The translations under genes and the position numbers were made by a program. From assembly GCF_000002235.5 (NCBI RefSeq), contig NW_022145597.1, positions 25,374,423-25,438,422 on the forward strand: 64,000 nt of DNA, given 5' to 3'. The stretch is from Strongylocentrotus purpuratus. Lineage: Eukaryota > Echinodermata > Echinoidea > Camarodonta > Strongylocentrotidae. The notes beneath the pieces were generated by a model, which was not told the origin of the DNA, did not search any database, and saw only the letters and a list, made by a program, of their open reading frames with translations. Positions 1-10,976 of the stretch are shown here, one piece after another (positions within the stretch are counted from its first letter, which is position 1; each line of letters starts with the position of its first letter).

Positions 1-191
1 ACTTGAAGAAAAGGTTGAAAAATATTATGGTCATCTTTTATCAGTAGAAGTATTTTATTTATATGTTTATTCATTTGTTCATTCATTGCTTTAATTTATC
101 TATTTATAAGCCTATAGTTTACTTTAAGTTTTACTAGTTTTTACATGTTTTCACTATTGGCACATTTGATAACTTGCATTTCTTTTTCTAG

Positions 192-349
192 ATACAAGAA
201 TTAGTCAAATCGTTTTAACAGGTATGAACTCATTTGACCCTGATAAAAGGATGTATCATATCCGCATGAAGGAAAGCTGTAGAATCAATCAAATCCAACA
301 TTCCCTGGAACATTTCCATATCTTTGTTCAAACAAGTGTCTACATGTAG
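192..349 (+). CDS. Candidate terminal exon (unrecognised protein)
   Basis: A pyrimidine-rich run ending in TAG (183-191) looks like a splice acceptor. The sequence after it stays open for 51 codons, in the frame starting at 194, up to a TAG at 347-349. The peptide begins TRISQIVLTGMNSFDPDKRM, is mixed-composition and does not look like simple repeat. I recognise no domain. No upstream exon can be seen because the window begins 191 bases earlier. It could be the last exon of a gene running in from the left, or a chance open frame next to a chance acceptor. Only the acceptor and the frame are seen; the exon itself is inference. Confidence 0.2.
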
Positions 350-799
350 AAGTATTAAAGGCCCACAAGACCAGCGATAGGCCATGAAACAGACAACCCA
401 TAAGACTGACAGTCCATAAGGTTGACAGTGTCGGTCCGACAGGTCTACGAAAAAGTCGTCGGGGGGTTCACGAGGCCGACATGTCGGTCTTGCCAGCCTT
501 GTGACAACTTTTTGTTGAGTTTATGAGACCGAGATTATCTGTCTTGTGGGCTGTGAAACTCATTGGCTGCATTGACTGTTGGTCTCGTTGTCTGTTGGTC
601 CTGCCTTTTGGTCTCGAGGGGGTTTCATTAATTCTACCAGGATGTCCTGAAAGATAAAAACCGAAGAAATATATCATGATGCAGGGTTTGACACCGACAG
701 GAAGCCAGTACATATATTGACCCCAAAGTTTTTAATTCCAGACCCCCCCCCCCCCCAAACAAAATAAATGAATAAATGAAGTTGGTGTGTAAGTGAGCC

Positions 800-832
<33 letters not shown>

Positions 833-1910
833 TGAAAGAAAAAATGTTTGTGTGTAGCAGTGTTATAGTGGAATAGATAGTATAGACAGGTTTATTGCCA
901 TCTGACATCTGAATGTTAATGTTTTAGTTCATTAATGTACAGTAATCAGATATTGACATATCCTGTCTAAAGGCTGTTTGATTATTTGTGATTTTAATGA
1001 TAACAAAAGCAGTTATTCAAAAGAAAAAGAATGATTTGCCCCTAAACTGCTACAAGTCTTATAATGAAATAAAGATAACTTTCTTTGTATGTGCATCTTA
1101 AATTGATGAATATGATAATTCAGCTTTTGAAAACAACTGCAAAAGAATGGAAAGTTATTAATCAATTTGTATCTTTGTACATCCCCACATCATGACTTTA
1201 ATACATAGTATGAATCGCCAGACTAGCTATATTATTTTCACGTTGACCTTTTGTTGCTTTTTCTGTGCATGATCAATATGTTTCTGTGCCTTTTGATTGA
1301 TTCTGTTGTCATATCACATATATCCCCGGCCGCCACAACTCCATTTTGTATTCCATCCCCGAAACAACACTTCATAAAATCCAATATTGAATGTCACATA
1401 TGGAGTGTCAGTTTGTAAAGAGTCAGAGAGGAAATAATTGAGGAAAAAAATGAGAGAGCTTTAGCCTCCTCCGTATGGCGAATATATTTTCTTTTGTACG
1501 TGCTGTCAGTGTAACTTGTAGTCAACCGATTTAATAACCAAGCTGTCATTCATGTACAGTAGGTACTAGGTACTTTAAAAAAATGGTCCACAAATCGTGT
1601 TGGATAACCCCAAAGTACAAGTACACTGTGTAAAGGAAAAATTGGGGATAAATTCCTGAAAAGGAGTCCCTGATCCGAATTCTTGCTACACATATTCTAC
1701 AAACATCTGGTGTTTTTGCAAATTTTTGATGATTTATCGAGTTTTGATGGTATAAATTAGGCTAAGTTGACAAGAAGTGGCATGCGAGAATAATGTGCCA
1801 GGTACATAACGTACTGTTTGACTTGTTAAAGATGCCCATATGTTGAAAGTGAGAGAGACATGTGCATCTACTTTGGCCCCATTTTCCATCTACATGTATG
1901 TAGTCGATAA
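350..1910. other. Non-coding stretch with GTCGGTC-rich block and poly-C
   Basis: No gene seen. Positions 358-660 are GC-richer and repeatedly carry GTCGG/CCGAC words. GCCCACAAGAC at 361-371 is matched inverted by GTCTTGTGGGC at 541-551, suggesting a decayed foldback. Two poly-C runs follow: 14 C at 743-756 and 31 C at 801-831. The remainder is ordinary AT-rich sequence. Confidence 0.5.
801..831. repeat. Poly-C tract, 31 C
   Basis: An uninterrupted run of 31 C. It is one of about a dozen poly-C or poly-G runs of roughly 10 bases or more in this window. Such long runs can form i-motif and G-quadruplex structures and are prone to length error in sequencing. Confidence 0.95.
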
Positions 1911-2284
1911 TTAAAGGTAAAGACCAGTTATGGTCATGCGATTGCATTGTGAAAGAAACGTTGTGGAATCGATCAGAAAAGGTTGATCATCTAGCATCTA
2001 GCATCTGCAAGGTTCTGGAATCATCAAAATGATAAGAAATTTGGCCCATTCTTCGTAAAGTTACAAGCACTATACACAGAAAGATGTATATGGGACTACC
2101 CTATATCTCTCACAGACCATGAGAGAAACAAATTTACCAAATATATGGATTAGTAGGCAATTTCCTGGCAAATTTGTAATCATCATGTATTAGTCAAAAC
2201 ATATTCTTTTACATGATTGGTAATGAGAGCTTCCATTTCATTTTTTGAAATTGGGGCATTCCCAATACTGGTCTTTACCTTTAA
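1911..2284. mobile_element. TTAA MITE family A, copy 1
   Basis: A 374-bp non-coding element with perfect 18-bp inverted ends: TTAAAGGTAAAGACCAGT on the left and its reverse complement on the right. A second copy of exactly the same length lies inverted at 10603-10976, and a diverged one at 28577-28972. It has no open frame for a transposase, so it would depend on an enzyme supplied elsewhere. TTAA at both edges suggests the TTAA target class used by piggyBac and Kolobok transposons; assignment to either is inference. Confidence 0.9.
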
Positions 2285-4329
2285 AGATGGGCAACACACT
2301 TTGAGGTATTGTTGTTAATATCAGCTACCGGTAATCATTATGTTTTTTGTTCAAATCAAAAGAATTTTTCAGTTAATTCAATACCGAGAGGTAGTGTTAA
2401 TGTTAATTTACATTGGTACGCATTTAATAGAATGCAGGGTATTGTATAAGCCTCTCATGGTATCTAGAGACTGGATGTGTCAGAGAAAATGTCTGACTTT
2501 TAGGCCAAGTTTCTTCTCCTTCTGAGCAAAGAAAAGTTAATTCGGATCAGTAGTATGAATAATTTATTCTTTTTCTGCCATTATTTTATTTCCCAGTCTT
2601 TCTTTTTTTTAAATAGTATTAATAATGAAGGATCAAAATGCAAATCTTAATCTCTAGATTTTGTTGATCCCAATTTATCAGTAGGAAGAAAAATAATGTT
2701 ACCTGGAAGTTAGGCTATTGAGTAATTCAATTTTGTATTCTGTCCTATTACAGTTAACCCCCATAAATGCAATATCCAATATCGAAAGTGATTTGTGGTC
2801 CCCTAGCATTGACGATCAGCAGCAAGAGATATTCTCTTTTCATTTCAGAGATACCATATATCCTACCGCAGCAAGGCATTTATAATGGGGGCATTCACAC
2901 TGCAAGCAAAAACAAACATTTTTTTTCTTCTCATAAAGTCAGGAGTTGCTAGGCGACTATTAAACCTTGAACATGACGGAGAACCCATCTCTGGAGAATT
3001 TTTTTTATAACGCTGGAAACAACACCAGTTTTTGCTGTGTAAATGCTGGCTCTCAAAGCACCAGTAAATTAGTCCTCTTTTTTTTTGCCACGTGACTCTT
3101 CTCGCTACTGTGTTAACACATGCAGAGCATCAACAATCGGGAATGTGCACAACTGACAAAATACACCAGAATATAATAGGAATATACAGCACTGACATAT
3201 ATTTGTATCGGTTTTTCCAGTATCATAAATGGTAGTTTGAATTAGTTTTTTCTGTAGTGTAAATGGGTCTTATATTAATACATATTGACTATTATCCAGT
3301 GAATAGATCTTTCAATAATAAATAAAGAGCGATATTCGTGGCTCACCCTTTCTTCAAATTATTCCCTCTCGTGGAGGGCTTATGTATTTTGTTGATTGAA
3401 TTGGTTTGCCGCAGAATAGAGGCCTTTGGTTTTTGGTCACAATTGTCCCCGGCTGCCATCTTGCTTTTGATCAAAGTATTCTGGTTATAAAGAGATACCG
3501 CTGATACAATTGTGTATTGATTCAATTGCTTTTTTATGAACAAAGAACCAATTAAATGCAGTTCAGGTACAATTGATTCAATTGCTTTTGTTTTGAACAA
3601 AGATCCAATTAAATGCAGTTCAGGTTCAATCAAGTTTGAAATTGCATTTTACTTTTTTTTTATGGTAAAACTTTTGTTTTAGTTTACAGATGTAGATAAC
3701 AATGTTCCTAACTGATGAAACTGATAAACTGAACTGTAATATGCAGTTTCATTTTTGCAAGGAGCCCTTTTGTTTTCTGCCAGAGAAATGTATTCATTAC
3801 ATTCTATATTGTACACAAATTTGTCAATTATTATATTTTAGTTGCTGTACAGGCTGTTGTAAGCATTCTGTTGAAATTGACAGGCATTTCCCTTTTATCC
3901 CCCCCCCCCCCAAAAAAAACACTGTCAATGAAAACAAAATGTGTTGATATACTCATAACTGCAGTACTTTCAAATGTATGTACATTTATCCTGCCAAATA
4001 TATTTCATCCCCTCAAATGTACCCCTTCACACTCTATCCACTTTTACCAACCTGCTCCCCCCCCCCCTCCTCCCCCTCCCCTATCGTGTCCACCCCCTCC
4101 CCTCCTCCCCATTCTCTTTCTCACAACCATCATTCCACAACCAACCCTGGTTTCTCTAAACATGACTGACACAGAAATCATGGAGGCAATTAATCTCTCA
4201 TCATCTTTCAATATTACTTGGGTATGTTTCTTCAGCTTGGCATTGTATTTGATTTTGCTTTGCCATCTGCGACCATTTTCAAGCTGAGACTTTCATGGGA
4301 AAACAAAAAATCTGTCTCTCATTTCTTCT

Positions 4330-4331
<2 letters not shown>
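2285..4331. other. AT-rich non-coding stretch with a 56-bp tandem duplication
   Basis: No gene seen. Positions 3517-3629 hold two head-to-tail copies of a unit of about 56 bp containing CAATTAAATGCAGTTCAGG. A poly-C run lies near 3901-3911, and 4055-4110 is C-rich and low-complexity. Open frames here are short or proline/serine-rich products of simple sequence. Confidence 0.5.

Positions 4332-4378
<47 letters not shown>
4332..4378. repeat. (CT)n microsatellite
   Basis: An almost pure CT dinucleotide run of about 47 bases, followed by a pyrimidine-rich tail to about 4440. Open frames across it encode serine-leucine or arginine-glutamate repeats and are artefacts. Confidence 0.95.
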
Positions 4379-4381
<3 letters not shown>

Positions 4382-4633
4382 GTCCCGTCCCTCACTCCCT
4401 GTCCCTCCCACTCTCTCTTTCTTCCTCCCTCCTTCATTATCTGTGTCCCTTGATGTAAAGGCATTTCTTCAAAAAATTCTGAGAGGAATTCAAAATTTTA
4501 TTGAGCCTTTCATCTTTTTTTTCTCTTCTGAAAATGTCACGAGTGACTGTACTATGTTCGTTATGTTAATAACCACTGTTTGTTTTCATTCAAAGCTATT
4601 AGTAAAATTATATTTTAATGACTGTTTAGACAA

Positions 4634-4736
4634 ATATCGTCCTTGTTTTCACGAAGTGACGGTAGTGAGGAAAATCGTAACGCAAAGTGAATGCATTTTT
4701 TTCACTACCGTCACTTCGTGAAAACAGCGACGATAT
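4634..4736. repeat. Short foldback, copy 1 (24-bp perfect arms)
   Basis: The left arm at 4645-4668 starts GTTTTCACGAAGTGACGG and is perfectly complementary to 4702-4725. A flanking ATATCGTC extends the pairing out to 4634 and 4736. The loop is about 33 bp. A second copy with the same arms and nearly the same loop lies at 30100-30179, so this is a dispersed element rather than a chance palindrome. Confidence 0.9.
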
Positions 4737-5603
4737 GACTGTACATGTATTAGAGATTATTCTGAAGATGACCATTCATTAAGTTACTCTTGAAGGCAAA
4801 TAACATCATTAGCAGTAACAAATATGATTTAAAATAAAAGATGTTTGGTAAGTTACAAAATTGAAGAAGTTTTAGTATGTCTGTATTTGTTGCTAAAAAC
4901 AAAGATTACAAATGATTTTTTATTCAAAGTCTATATACCATGAATGGTTATAATCCTGATTATAATCCTGTGTATGTATAGTTTGTATACCTGTCAAATA
5001 AGTGTCATTAGGCCTGTCCTCATCAGCTCGAGATTGCCAAATAGTCCGCTATTTCTGATTTGGGAAATAATCCAGAAGTTACAAATCCTATCTTCATCAG
5101 CTGGAGACTTGACCTTGAAACTCGAGCTTGAGATATTTTGCTCAGCGTTCGCGCATAATGTGAGTCTTCGGGCTGGTGACGACGCACCGGAAAAATAGCG
5201 GGATATTTTGTAAACTAGCCCAAGATATCTTGGGATGATTATCTCGACCAAATATCCCGCTAATTGCAACTTCGGGCTGATGAAAACACAAATTAATGGG
5301 ATAATTTGCGATCGGGATAGTTCAAATAGCGGGATATTTGGCAATCTCAAGCTGATGAAGACAGGCCTAGTGAATCTTTCAATAAAAAGACATTTTCCCT
5401 TGCGATGGCTCGATCAATGGAATATCATAAGATGATTGAGCTGACCACCCCTCATCCAAACTGACTCAACGATGGCAAGGTCAGATATCTTGACCATCTC
5501 GGGAGATGCAAGTGTTAATTTTTCACGGAAAATAATTGAACATGGGGGTCATCTTTCATCTGGATGCCCCCAAGATATAGAATGCGGTGCAATACCCTTA
5601 GGT

Positions 5604-5945
5604 TTAAAGAGAAAGTTGTGCTTTGTGAAAAGGGAATATATTTTGTGAGCGTTCTTATTCTTTCTATGTGAGTTTGGAAGAATTATATCTAGTGAAAATG
5701 TCCCCTTAAATATTTGCTCGTGAAATGCCCTCATATAAAAATATGGCAAGATGTGCCTGAAATGTTGGGAAACTTTCATGTTACATTCTTGTGTTGTCCC
5801 ATATACCCATTTCTGTGTGCAGTGCAAAAAGGGCATGTGATTTTCAGCAAGAATAATTGAGTCAATTTCTATTCATTTTGATCATTCCAAAACCTCACAG
5901 TATACATGATCCACTCGCACTGTATTACCGGTAATAGCATGACCA
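5604..5945 (-). mobile_element. TTAA MITE family B, truncated inverted copy
   Basis: Resembles 16012-16398 in reverse orientation. The shared landmark is the block reading CACACAGAAATGGGTAT on the minus strand, near 5800-5822. The edge at 5604 begins TTAAAGAGAAAG, like the other family members. The far edge is unclear and may be lost. No coding potential beyond chance. Confidence 0.6.
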
Positions 5946-5989
5946 ATGCCCAATTTTCTCTTGAAACGTAACCACGCTCTTGATTGAGA

Positions 5990-6300
5990 CAATTCTGAAA
6001 GTGTGCTTGCCCACGATCTGAGGGCTCTCCGCGTAGATATGCATAACCACAGCCCAGATATATCTTCACCGCATCAATCACAATAAAAACAAAATTGTCA
6101 AAATCGTGGTGCCTTCGGGCATCCCCGGTCTCGATCCTTTTGTCTCTGTCAGTGGCTGGCGTTCCTTTGCTTCGCGGACGGAGTGAGTACTCGTCGTAGT
6201 AAGAGTAGCGCCGTTCAGATTTATGTGACAAGCTGCCTTCGTGTCTGGCTTGAAATTAGCCAGAAAATTGTGTGACGTTCTCCTCCTTGCGTAGCACGGA
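5990..6300. promoter_or_regulatory. GC-richer unique block (possible regulatory region)
   Basis: This block is less AT-rich than its flanks, retains several CpGs and matches no repeat seen in the window. It includes ACAATAAAAACAAAATTGT near 6080, an Sox/HMG-like arrangement. No splice-bounded exon is visible. A conserved enhancer is possible; the call rests only on composition. Confidence 0.15.
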
Positions 6301-6557
6301 GAGATCATCTGCAGTCATCTAGTTCATTAGTGCTTCCATCTGCCTCGGCTAAACCCATGTTCAGACTACCTAACTTATCGTTTATAAGCTATAGCTATAC
6401 AAGTGATTACCTTTTTTGAAGTGTAAAAATTGTTTTAAAGAGACGTTGTGTAACAGAATATTGTAAAGCAAAAATGCTTGTTCGACCATTGTTTTGAATG
6501 AAAACTCAAACAAAATCATGGTCCTGTTTTAGTCTGAATGTCATAATGTACACAAAT

Positions 6558-6752
6558 TTAAAGGCCCACTGCACTACTTGTAGCTACTTGCGCCCTCTAT
6601 ATCACAAACAATGCCTAATCGGTGACCATTGGTCCCCCATGATCCTCTTTTTCTTATGTTAACTGAGAGCTGAGTTGATGAGATAACCATCTGTCCAGTG
6701 ACCTTGCAGGGCAGTCTAATCCCTCCTGTAAACTACAGCAGATCAGCTTTAA
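6558..6752. mobile_element. TTAA repeat family C, copy 1
   Basis: A 195-bp sequence bounded by TTAA that begins TTAAAGGCCCACT and ends AGCTTTAA. It is nearly identical to 14541-14724, which lacks about 11 bases near its left end. Inverted termini are very short (TTAAAG). It shares the TTAAAG edge with families A, B, D and E and is probably another non-autonomous TTAA-class element. Confidence 0.75.
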
Positions 6753-6945
6753 ACTGGGCGGGCTTTATCATAAGCGCTCACTAACGATTGGCCAACTGTT
6801 AAATGCCAATTGACCACTTCAAAATAAGTTTGATAATATGACATTTCTTTATTCTGTAACTGGGCAGGCCTTATCGTGAGCAAGCAGCAATGATTAGCGG
6901 CTGTCGAATGTCAATTTTCCTCTTAAAAACTAGTTTTAATAATTA
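6752..6945. repeat. Diverged tandem duplication, about 106-bp unit
   Basis: AACTGGGC at 6752 and again at 6858 each begin a similar block (GGGCTTTATC versus GGCCTTATCG, then matching downstream words). The units are diverged, so the duplication is not recent. It abuts the right edge of the family C element. Confidence 0.6.
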
Positions 6946-6970
6946 CGTTTTTTACACTTTGTTGTTTTCA

Positions 6971-7037
6971 GTCTGTATGCTGCTTTCGCTATACTATGAT
7001 ACTTTATATGAAATTTCTTGCTACAAGTTCTGCATAA
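6971..7037. repeat. Dispersed repeat matching 19208-19279
   Basis: AGTCTGTATGCTGCTTTCGC and the following 50 bases closely match 19208-19279. Also, 7069-7130 resembles 6304-6370 (shared words ATCATCTG, AGTC, TTCGGCTAA). Together these suggest older interspersed repeats of unknown class. Confidence 0.5.
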
Positions 7038-7924
7038 ATTATCTGTAGTCTGAAAAGGCCATTCCTGAGGAGATCATCTGTAGTCTTCTAGCTCATTACT
7101 GCTTTCACCCGCTTCGGCTAAGCATATCCAAACTTTATGCTTTGTGCAGTCCGCAGTCCCAAGCATTCATGAAAATTGGACCACTTTAAAATTTAGTCTT
7201 AGCAGTATTTAGTAAAAGTGACATTTGCATCGTTATGATTTAGTGGGAAGCAGCAGTAGATTTCTCTCTTTTAATTTCCTTTTTGATCTTTTTAGTACAA
7301 TGTACTTTATCTCTCATTGTACTTCTCTACAAAGTACAAAGTTTTTTCATGGTTTGTGTGAACCTCTGAAAATAAGCGAACGAGACCTGTGGTCACACTA
7401 TGCATCAAATCACTATTGAAAATAAATGGAAGCCGTGTGAACTCTCAATCTAAGAAATCTAAATACCAAGGGTACACTAAATGGGTGTGTCTCCAATCTC
7501 CATGCACATAAAACCACTATTTAGAATAATTTTTTGCTATGATCCATGTCAACGCACCTCCCTATACCTGCCCTTAATAATCACAGCTGAGCGAAGATAT
7601 GTTTGGCTGGAATTAATCTATAAAAACTGCTTCTCATATCTTTATCATATTTTGCTCCGTTCTGTAGCCTATCACTTCGTTGTCATCATATATTTCTCTA
7701 TAATTGTTAATTTTGTTATTTTTTAAAGACCTATGATTAAATGTAATATGATAATTTGTTATTTGCTGCTTCTTCAGTTTAATGTGCATGTCCCCTCTTA
7801 TCTGTAGTATACCGTTGATATATCTCTAACATATTTTTGCATTTGTAATCATCTCTGAAATTAAAGTTATCAACATTCTACCCTTTTATTCAAAGCGCAT
7901 AGAAACTTCTATAATAGTAATACG

Positions 7925-8440
7925 CTAAGGCTCCGCGGGGGGCGCGACGTCTCCGCCAGCCTTTGTATTCTATTGTTTTTTAATGAGATCGCCGACCCAA
8001 GTTGGTGCAGCTATCTCCTCCTGAACCCTCCCCTCGGGTACCGGTGACCGGTGCCGTCGTCCGCGGGAGAGTCTACTCTAGCGAATTGGCTATACTCCGC
8101 CCGAGGTCCTCCTCCGTGTCGACGTCCAGGGCGAAAACAGACGCGACATGCATAATGCAGGATATGCGTGACGACAGAGATACCTCATGGATATTCAACA
8201 TGACATCCGTAGACACACGACCGATGACTGTCCACTCACATTAAGTTGCGTATTAAATGCACGACGCACAGGGTCGGGCTTACCCGAGTAAAGCATCTTT
8301 CTATAGGATATCCATTGTATAGTAGCTGCACGAGCCACAGAGATACACACGAAGCTTCCCGTCCACGTCCAAACTTAGGGACCTATTTCCATCATTATTG
8401 CCGCGATTTTTATATAGGTGTCGTGAATGGAGGTATGAAA
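7925..8440. promoter_or_regulatory. CpG-richer unique block
   Basis: A sharp rise in GC and CpG against the AT-rich flanks (GGGGGGCGCGACG near 7938, TACCGGTGACCGGTGCC near 8039). No exon with plausible splice sites or a recognisable domain was found. It could be a regulatory island or an unrecognised old element. Confidence 0.2.
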
Positions 8441-8599
8441 TGAAAGCTTATTTTGTGATTATTACGGCCATGCTACTAAATTTTGATTATCATTTTCTAA
8501 AGGAAAGTTTTCACAAGAAAACCATTGGACTGACAATTCAGTCGCAAGCTGCCTTTAGTCAGTGCAGTGCTGCTGTGCAGTGTGTGTGAGCTGCAATTT

Positions 8600-8690
8600 A
8601 ACTCCAGCAAGCTCCAACACCGGCTCCGCGCACCGCAGGCGTCCGAGGCCTGCGGCGCCGGTGTTCGAGCTTTCTGGAGTTACACTGTGT
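8600..8690. repeat. GC-rich foldback
   Basis: AACTCCAG, AGCTC, AACACCGG and CCGCAGGC on the left are answered in reverse order by GCCTGCGG, CCGGTGTT, GAGCT and CTGGAGTT on the right, around a very short loop near 8645. The arms are about 40 bp with mismatches and much richer in G and C than the neighbourhood. A TG dinucleotide run follows at 8684-8701. Confidence 0.8.
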
Positions 8691-9119
8691 GTGTGTGTGT
8701 GAGTTCAGCTGAGCTGAGCTCGAGTCGAATAGATTTGACACTTTGAAATTGTTATCTGTTGGTTTGCATCATTATTGCCGCGATTTCAATATAGTTTCGT
8801 GAATAGATTTACGAAACCTGATCTTAGAATTAGTAAAAGTATTACTAATGTTTACGTTTTTAAACGACTGTCTGATTTTCTTGTGAAAATTTTACTTTGA
8901 AAAATGATTATCGAAATTCATGGTCAGAAATAATCACAATCTAGGGTCTATTATGTTACAGTTCTTGCATCAAATCAATGCATGAAAACTTAGTTATTGA
9001 ACTAGAAAAATGTTTTTTTTTTTAAATAGGCAATTATGAAGTATAGGAAGCCTGAAACCTGTCCTGAGCCTACTAAACAAATCTCAACAAAGTGTAGGCC
9101 TATCCTTTTATGAATTAAT

Positions 9120-9240
9120 GAAAAAGTAGCCCCAGAAAAAAGAGCCCCCGAAAGTTGGAAAAAGTAGTCCCCGAAAATTTCCCACAAATTTGAAATGGAG
9201 CCCCCGAAATGAAAAACTTAATTTTTTGCCTGCGCCCCCT
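9120..9240. repeat. Short tandem repeat with GAGCCCCCGAAA core
   Basis: Four or five imperfect units carry the core (A)G(T)AGCCCCxGAAA at intervals of roughly 25-30 bp. No protein is supported. Confidence 0.7.
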
Positions 9241-9270
9241 CTAGAATCCCTCGGATTTCCGCGGGTCCTG

Positions 9271-9480
9271 AGTTGAGTGTATATATAATATAGGCGTGGG
9301 GTCCACGGGTTTCAAGGGGCCATAAAAACCCCAAAAGCTCGGGGTTACATTCTTCAAAGTTGGGGGGGGGGGGGTGTGGGAGATCGAGATCAGATCACAG
9401 CGAGTTGAGTGTATATATAATATAGGCGTGGGGTCCACGGGTTTCAAGAGTCCATAAACCCCCGAAAGCTCGAGGGGTTT
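9271..9480. repeat. Two direct copies of a 77-bp unit, 132 bp apart
   Basis: AGTTGAGTGTATATATAATA starts both copies (9271-9347 and 9403-9480), and each continues with GGCGTGGGGTCCACGGG. The spacer includes a poly-G run at 9361-9374. Confidence 0.9.
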
Positions 9481-9559
9481 AGGTGTTTAATTAGGGTCAG
9501 ATGAGCATATTTTTAAAACTTTATTTGTGACACTTGCGGGTCACTAATTGGCGTGGGGT

Positions 9560-9930
9560 CAATACGTAGAGTTGCGTAGTGTTGCGTACAAACTACGCTG
9601 GCCTACGTTACTATATGCTGAGGAACGAAAAGGGGTACGCAAGATGAAAGAAAACAATTCAACATGTTTAATTTTTTTTGCGTACTTTCGGCGTAGAAAC
9701 TTGACGCAGAAAGCAGCCTTTTTACGCAACACTACGCTACATGCCTACGCAACAGTACGCTACCCTACGCCAGATCGACAAAGCAGTAAAAGCTTTCCAC
9801 ACAGTAAGCAACCATAAGCAAACCTGTACGCCAGCCTACGCATAACCTACGCAGGGACTATTTTCCCATTAATACGCAGCCTAATTTCTGCATAGTCGGT
9901 ACGCCACACTACGGAACTATACGCAGTTCC
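9560..9930. repeat. TACGC/GCGTA pentamer array
   Basis: I count 4 GCGTA and 13 TACGC words in about 370 bp. GCGTA forms predominate on the left and TACGC forms on the right. GCGTAGTGTTGCGTA near 9574 is the reverse complement of TACGCAACACTACGC near 9721, so the array folds on itself. The words are CpG-containing in a CpG-poor background. Confidence 0.85.
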
Positions 9931-10235
9931 AGTGGCTTAAAGAATAATTACCGGTACAGTTGGATCGTTTTTTTAATTTTTATATAAGGCCAAATTAAAA
10001 AAAAAACATTTTTAGCATCCTGTTTTTTCGAAAAATGGGAAGGAGGAGGCCCTTTTTTTTTTACTTTCAAAATGGCCGCTCCGTACATTTTTCCCTGACA
10101 TTCGGGCTATTTTTCAAGATGGCGGCCGACAATTTTTTTTTTTCTTATTTAAAATCAGAAATACATTTTAGCAGTGCTTTTCATGTTTTTTTTCTTTCAA
10201 AAAATAAATAAATAAATTTAAAAAAAAAAAAAAAT

Positions 10236-10342
10236 AGGAGGCGGCCCAATAAAAAGGAAGCAGGCGGGGACGCTGTTTTTTTTTCTTTCAAAAAAAAAAA
10301 AATAGGAGGCGGCCCCCAAAAAGGAAGCGGGCGGGGACGCTA
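10236..10342. repeat. Duplicated G-rich unit with poly-A/T
   Basis: AGGAGGCGGCCC followed by AAAAGGAAGC and GGCGGGGACGCT occurs twice (about 10236 and 10302), separated by poly-T and poly-A. Confidence 0.85.
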
Positions 10343-10427
10343 AACATGTATATTTTTTTAATGGCCTGAATGGCAAATAAAGTTCTTGGTGGTTTTAATT
10401 TAGACAGTCTCTATATATCTATTTACA

Positions 10428-10454
10428 CCCCCCCCCCCCCCCCCCCCCCCCCCC
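10428..10454. repeat. Poly-C tract, 27 C
   Basis: An uninterrupted C run immediately left of the second 32-bp direct repeat that closes the composite region. Confidence 0.95.
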
Positions 10455-10602
10455 ACCTCTAGAATCCCGCGGATTTCCGCGGGTCCTGCTAGTCATGATT
10501 ATAATGCACCAATGGGTTAAAACTAAAATACATAACCATTATTTCTCTTTGTGCGAACACACCCTATGAGCAAGCAAATAGACTTTGTGCATCATGTTGC
10601 TG

Positions 10603-10976
10603 TTAAAGGTAAAGACCAGTATTGAAAACGCCCCAATTTCAAAAAATGAAATGGAAGCTCTCATTACCAATCATGTGAAAGAATATGTTTTGACTAATAC
10701 ATGATGATCAAAAATTTGCCGGGAAACTGCCTACTAATTCATATATTTGGTAAATTTGTTTCTCTAATGGTCTGTGAGAGATATAGGGTAGTCCCATATA
10801 CATCTTTCTGTGTATAGTGCTTGTAACTTTACGAAGAATGGGCCAAATTTCTTATCATTTTGATGATTCCAGAACCTTGCAGATGCTAGATGCTAGATGA
10901 TCAACCTTTTCTGATCGATTCCACAACGTTTCTTTCACAATGCAATCGCATGACCATAACTGGTCTTTACCTTTAA
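10603..10976. mobile_element. TTAA MITE family A, copy 2 (inverted)
   Basis: A 374-bp element with the same TTAAAGGTAAAGACCAGT-type ends as 1911-2284, in the opposite orientation and highly similar along its whole length. TTAA is present at both edges. No coding capacity. Confidence 0.9.

Larger units (their letters stand above)
9239..10488. other. Composite region bounded by a 32-bp direct repeat
   Basis: The 32-bp sequences at 9239-9270 and 10457-10488 differ at one position; both contain CGGATTTCCGCGGGTCCTG. Between them lie, in order, a 77-bp duplicated unit (9271 and 9403), a TACGC-rich array (9560-9930), a poly-A/T zone with ATGGCGGCC motifs, and two copies of a G-rich unit ending GGCGGGGACGC. 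I cannot assign it to a known element. Confidence 0.7.

Noticed and set aside
5869..6231. 120-residue minus-strand frame
   Set aside because: Partly overlaps the family B MITE fragment and shows no domain; likely chance.
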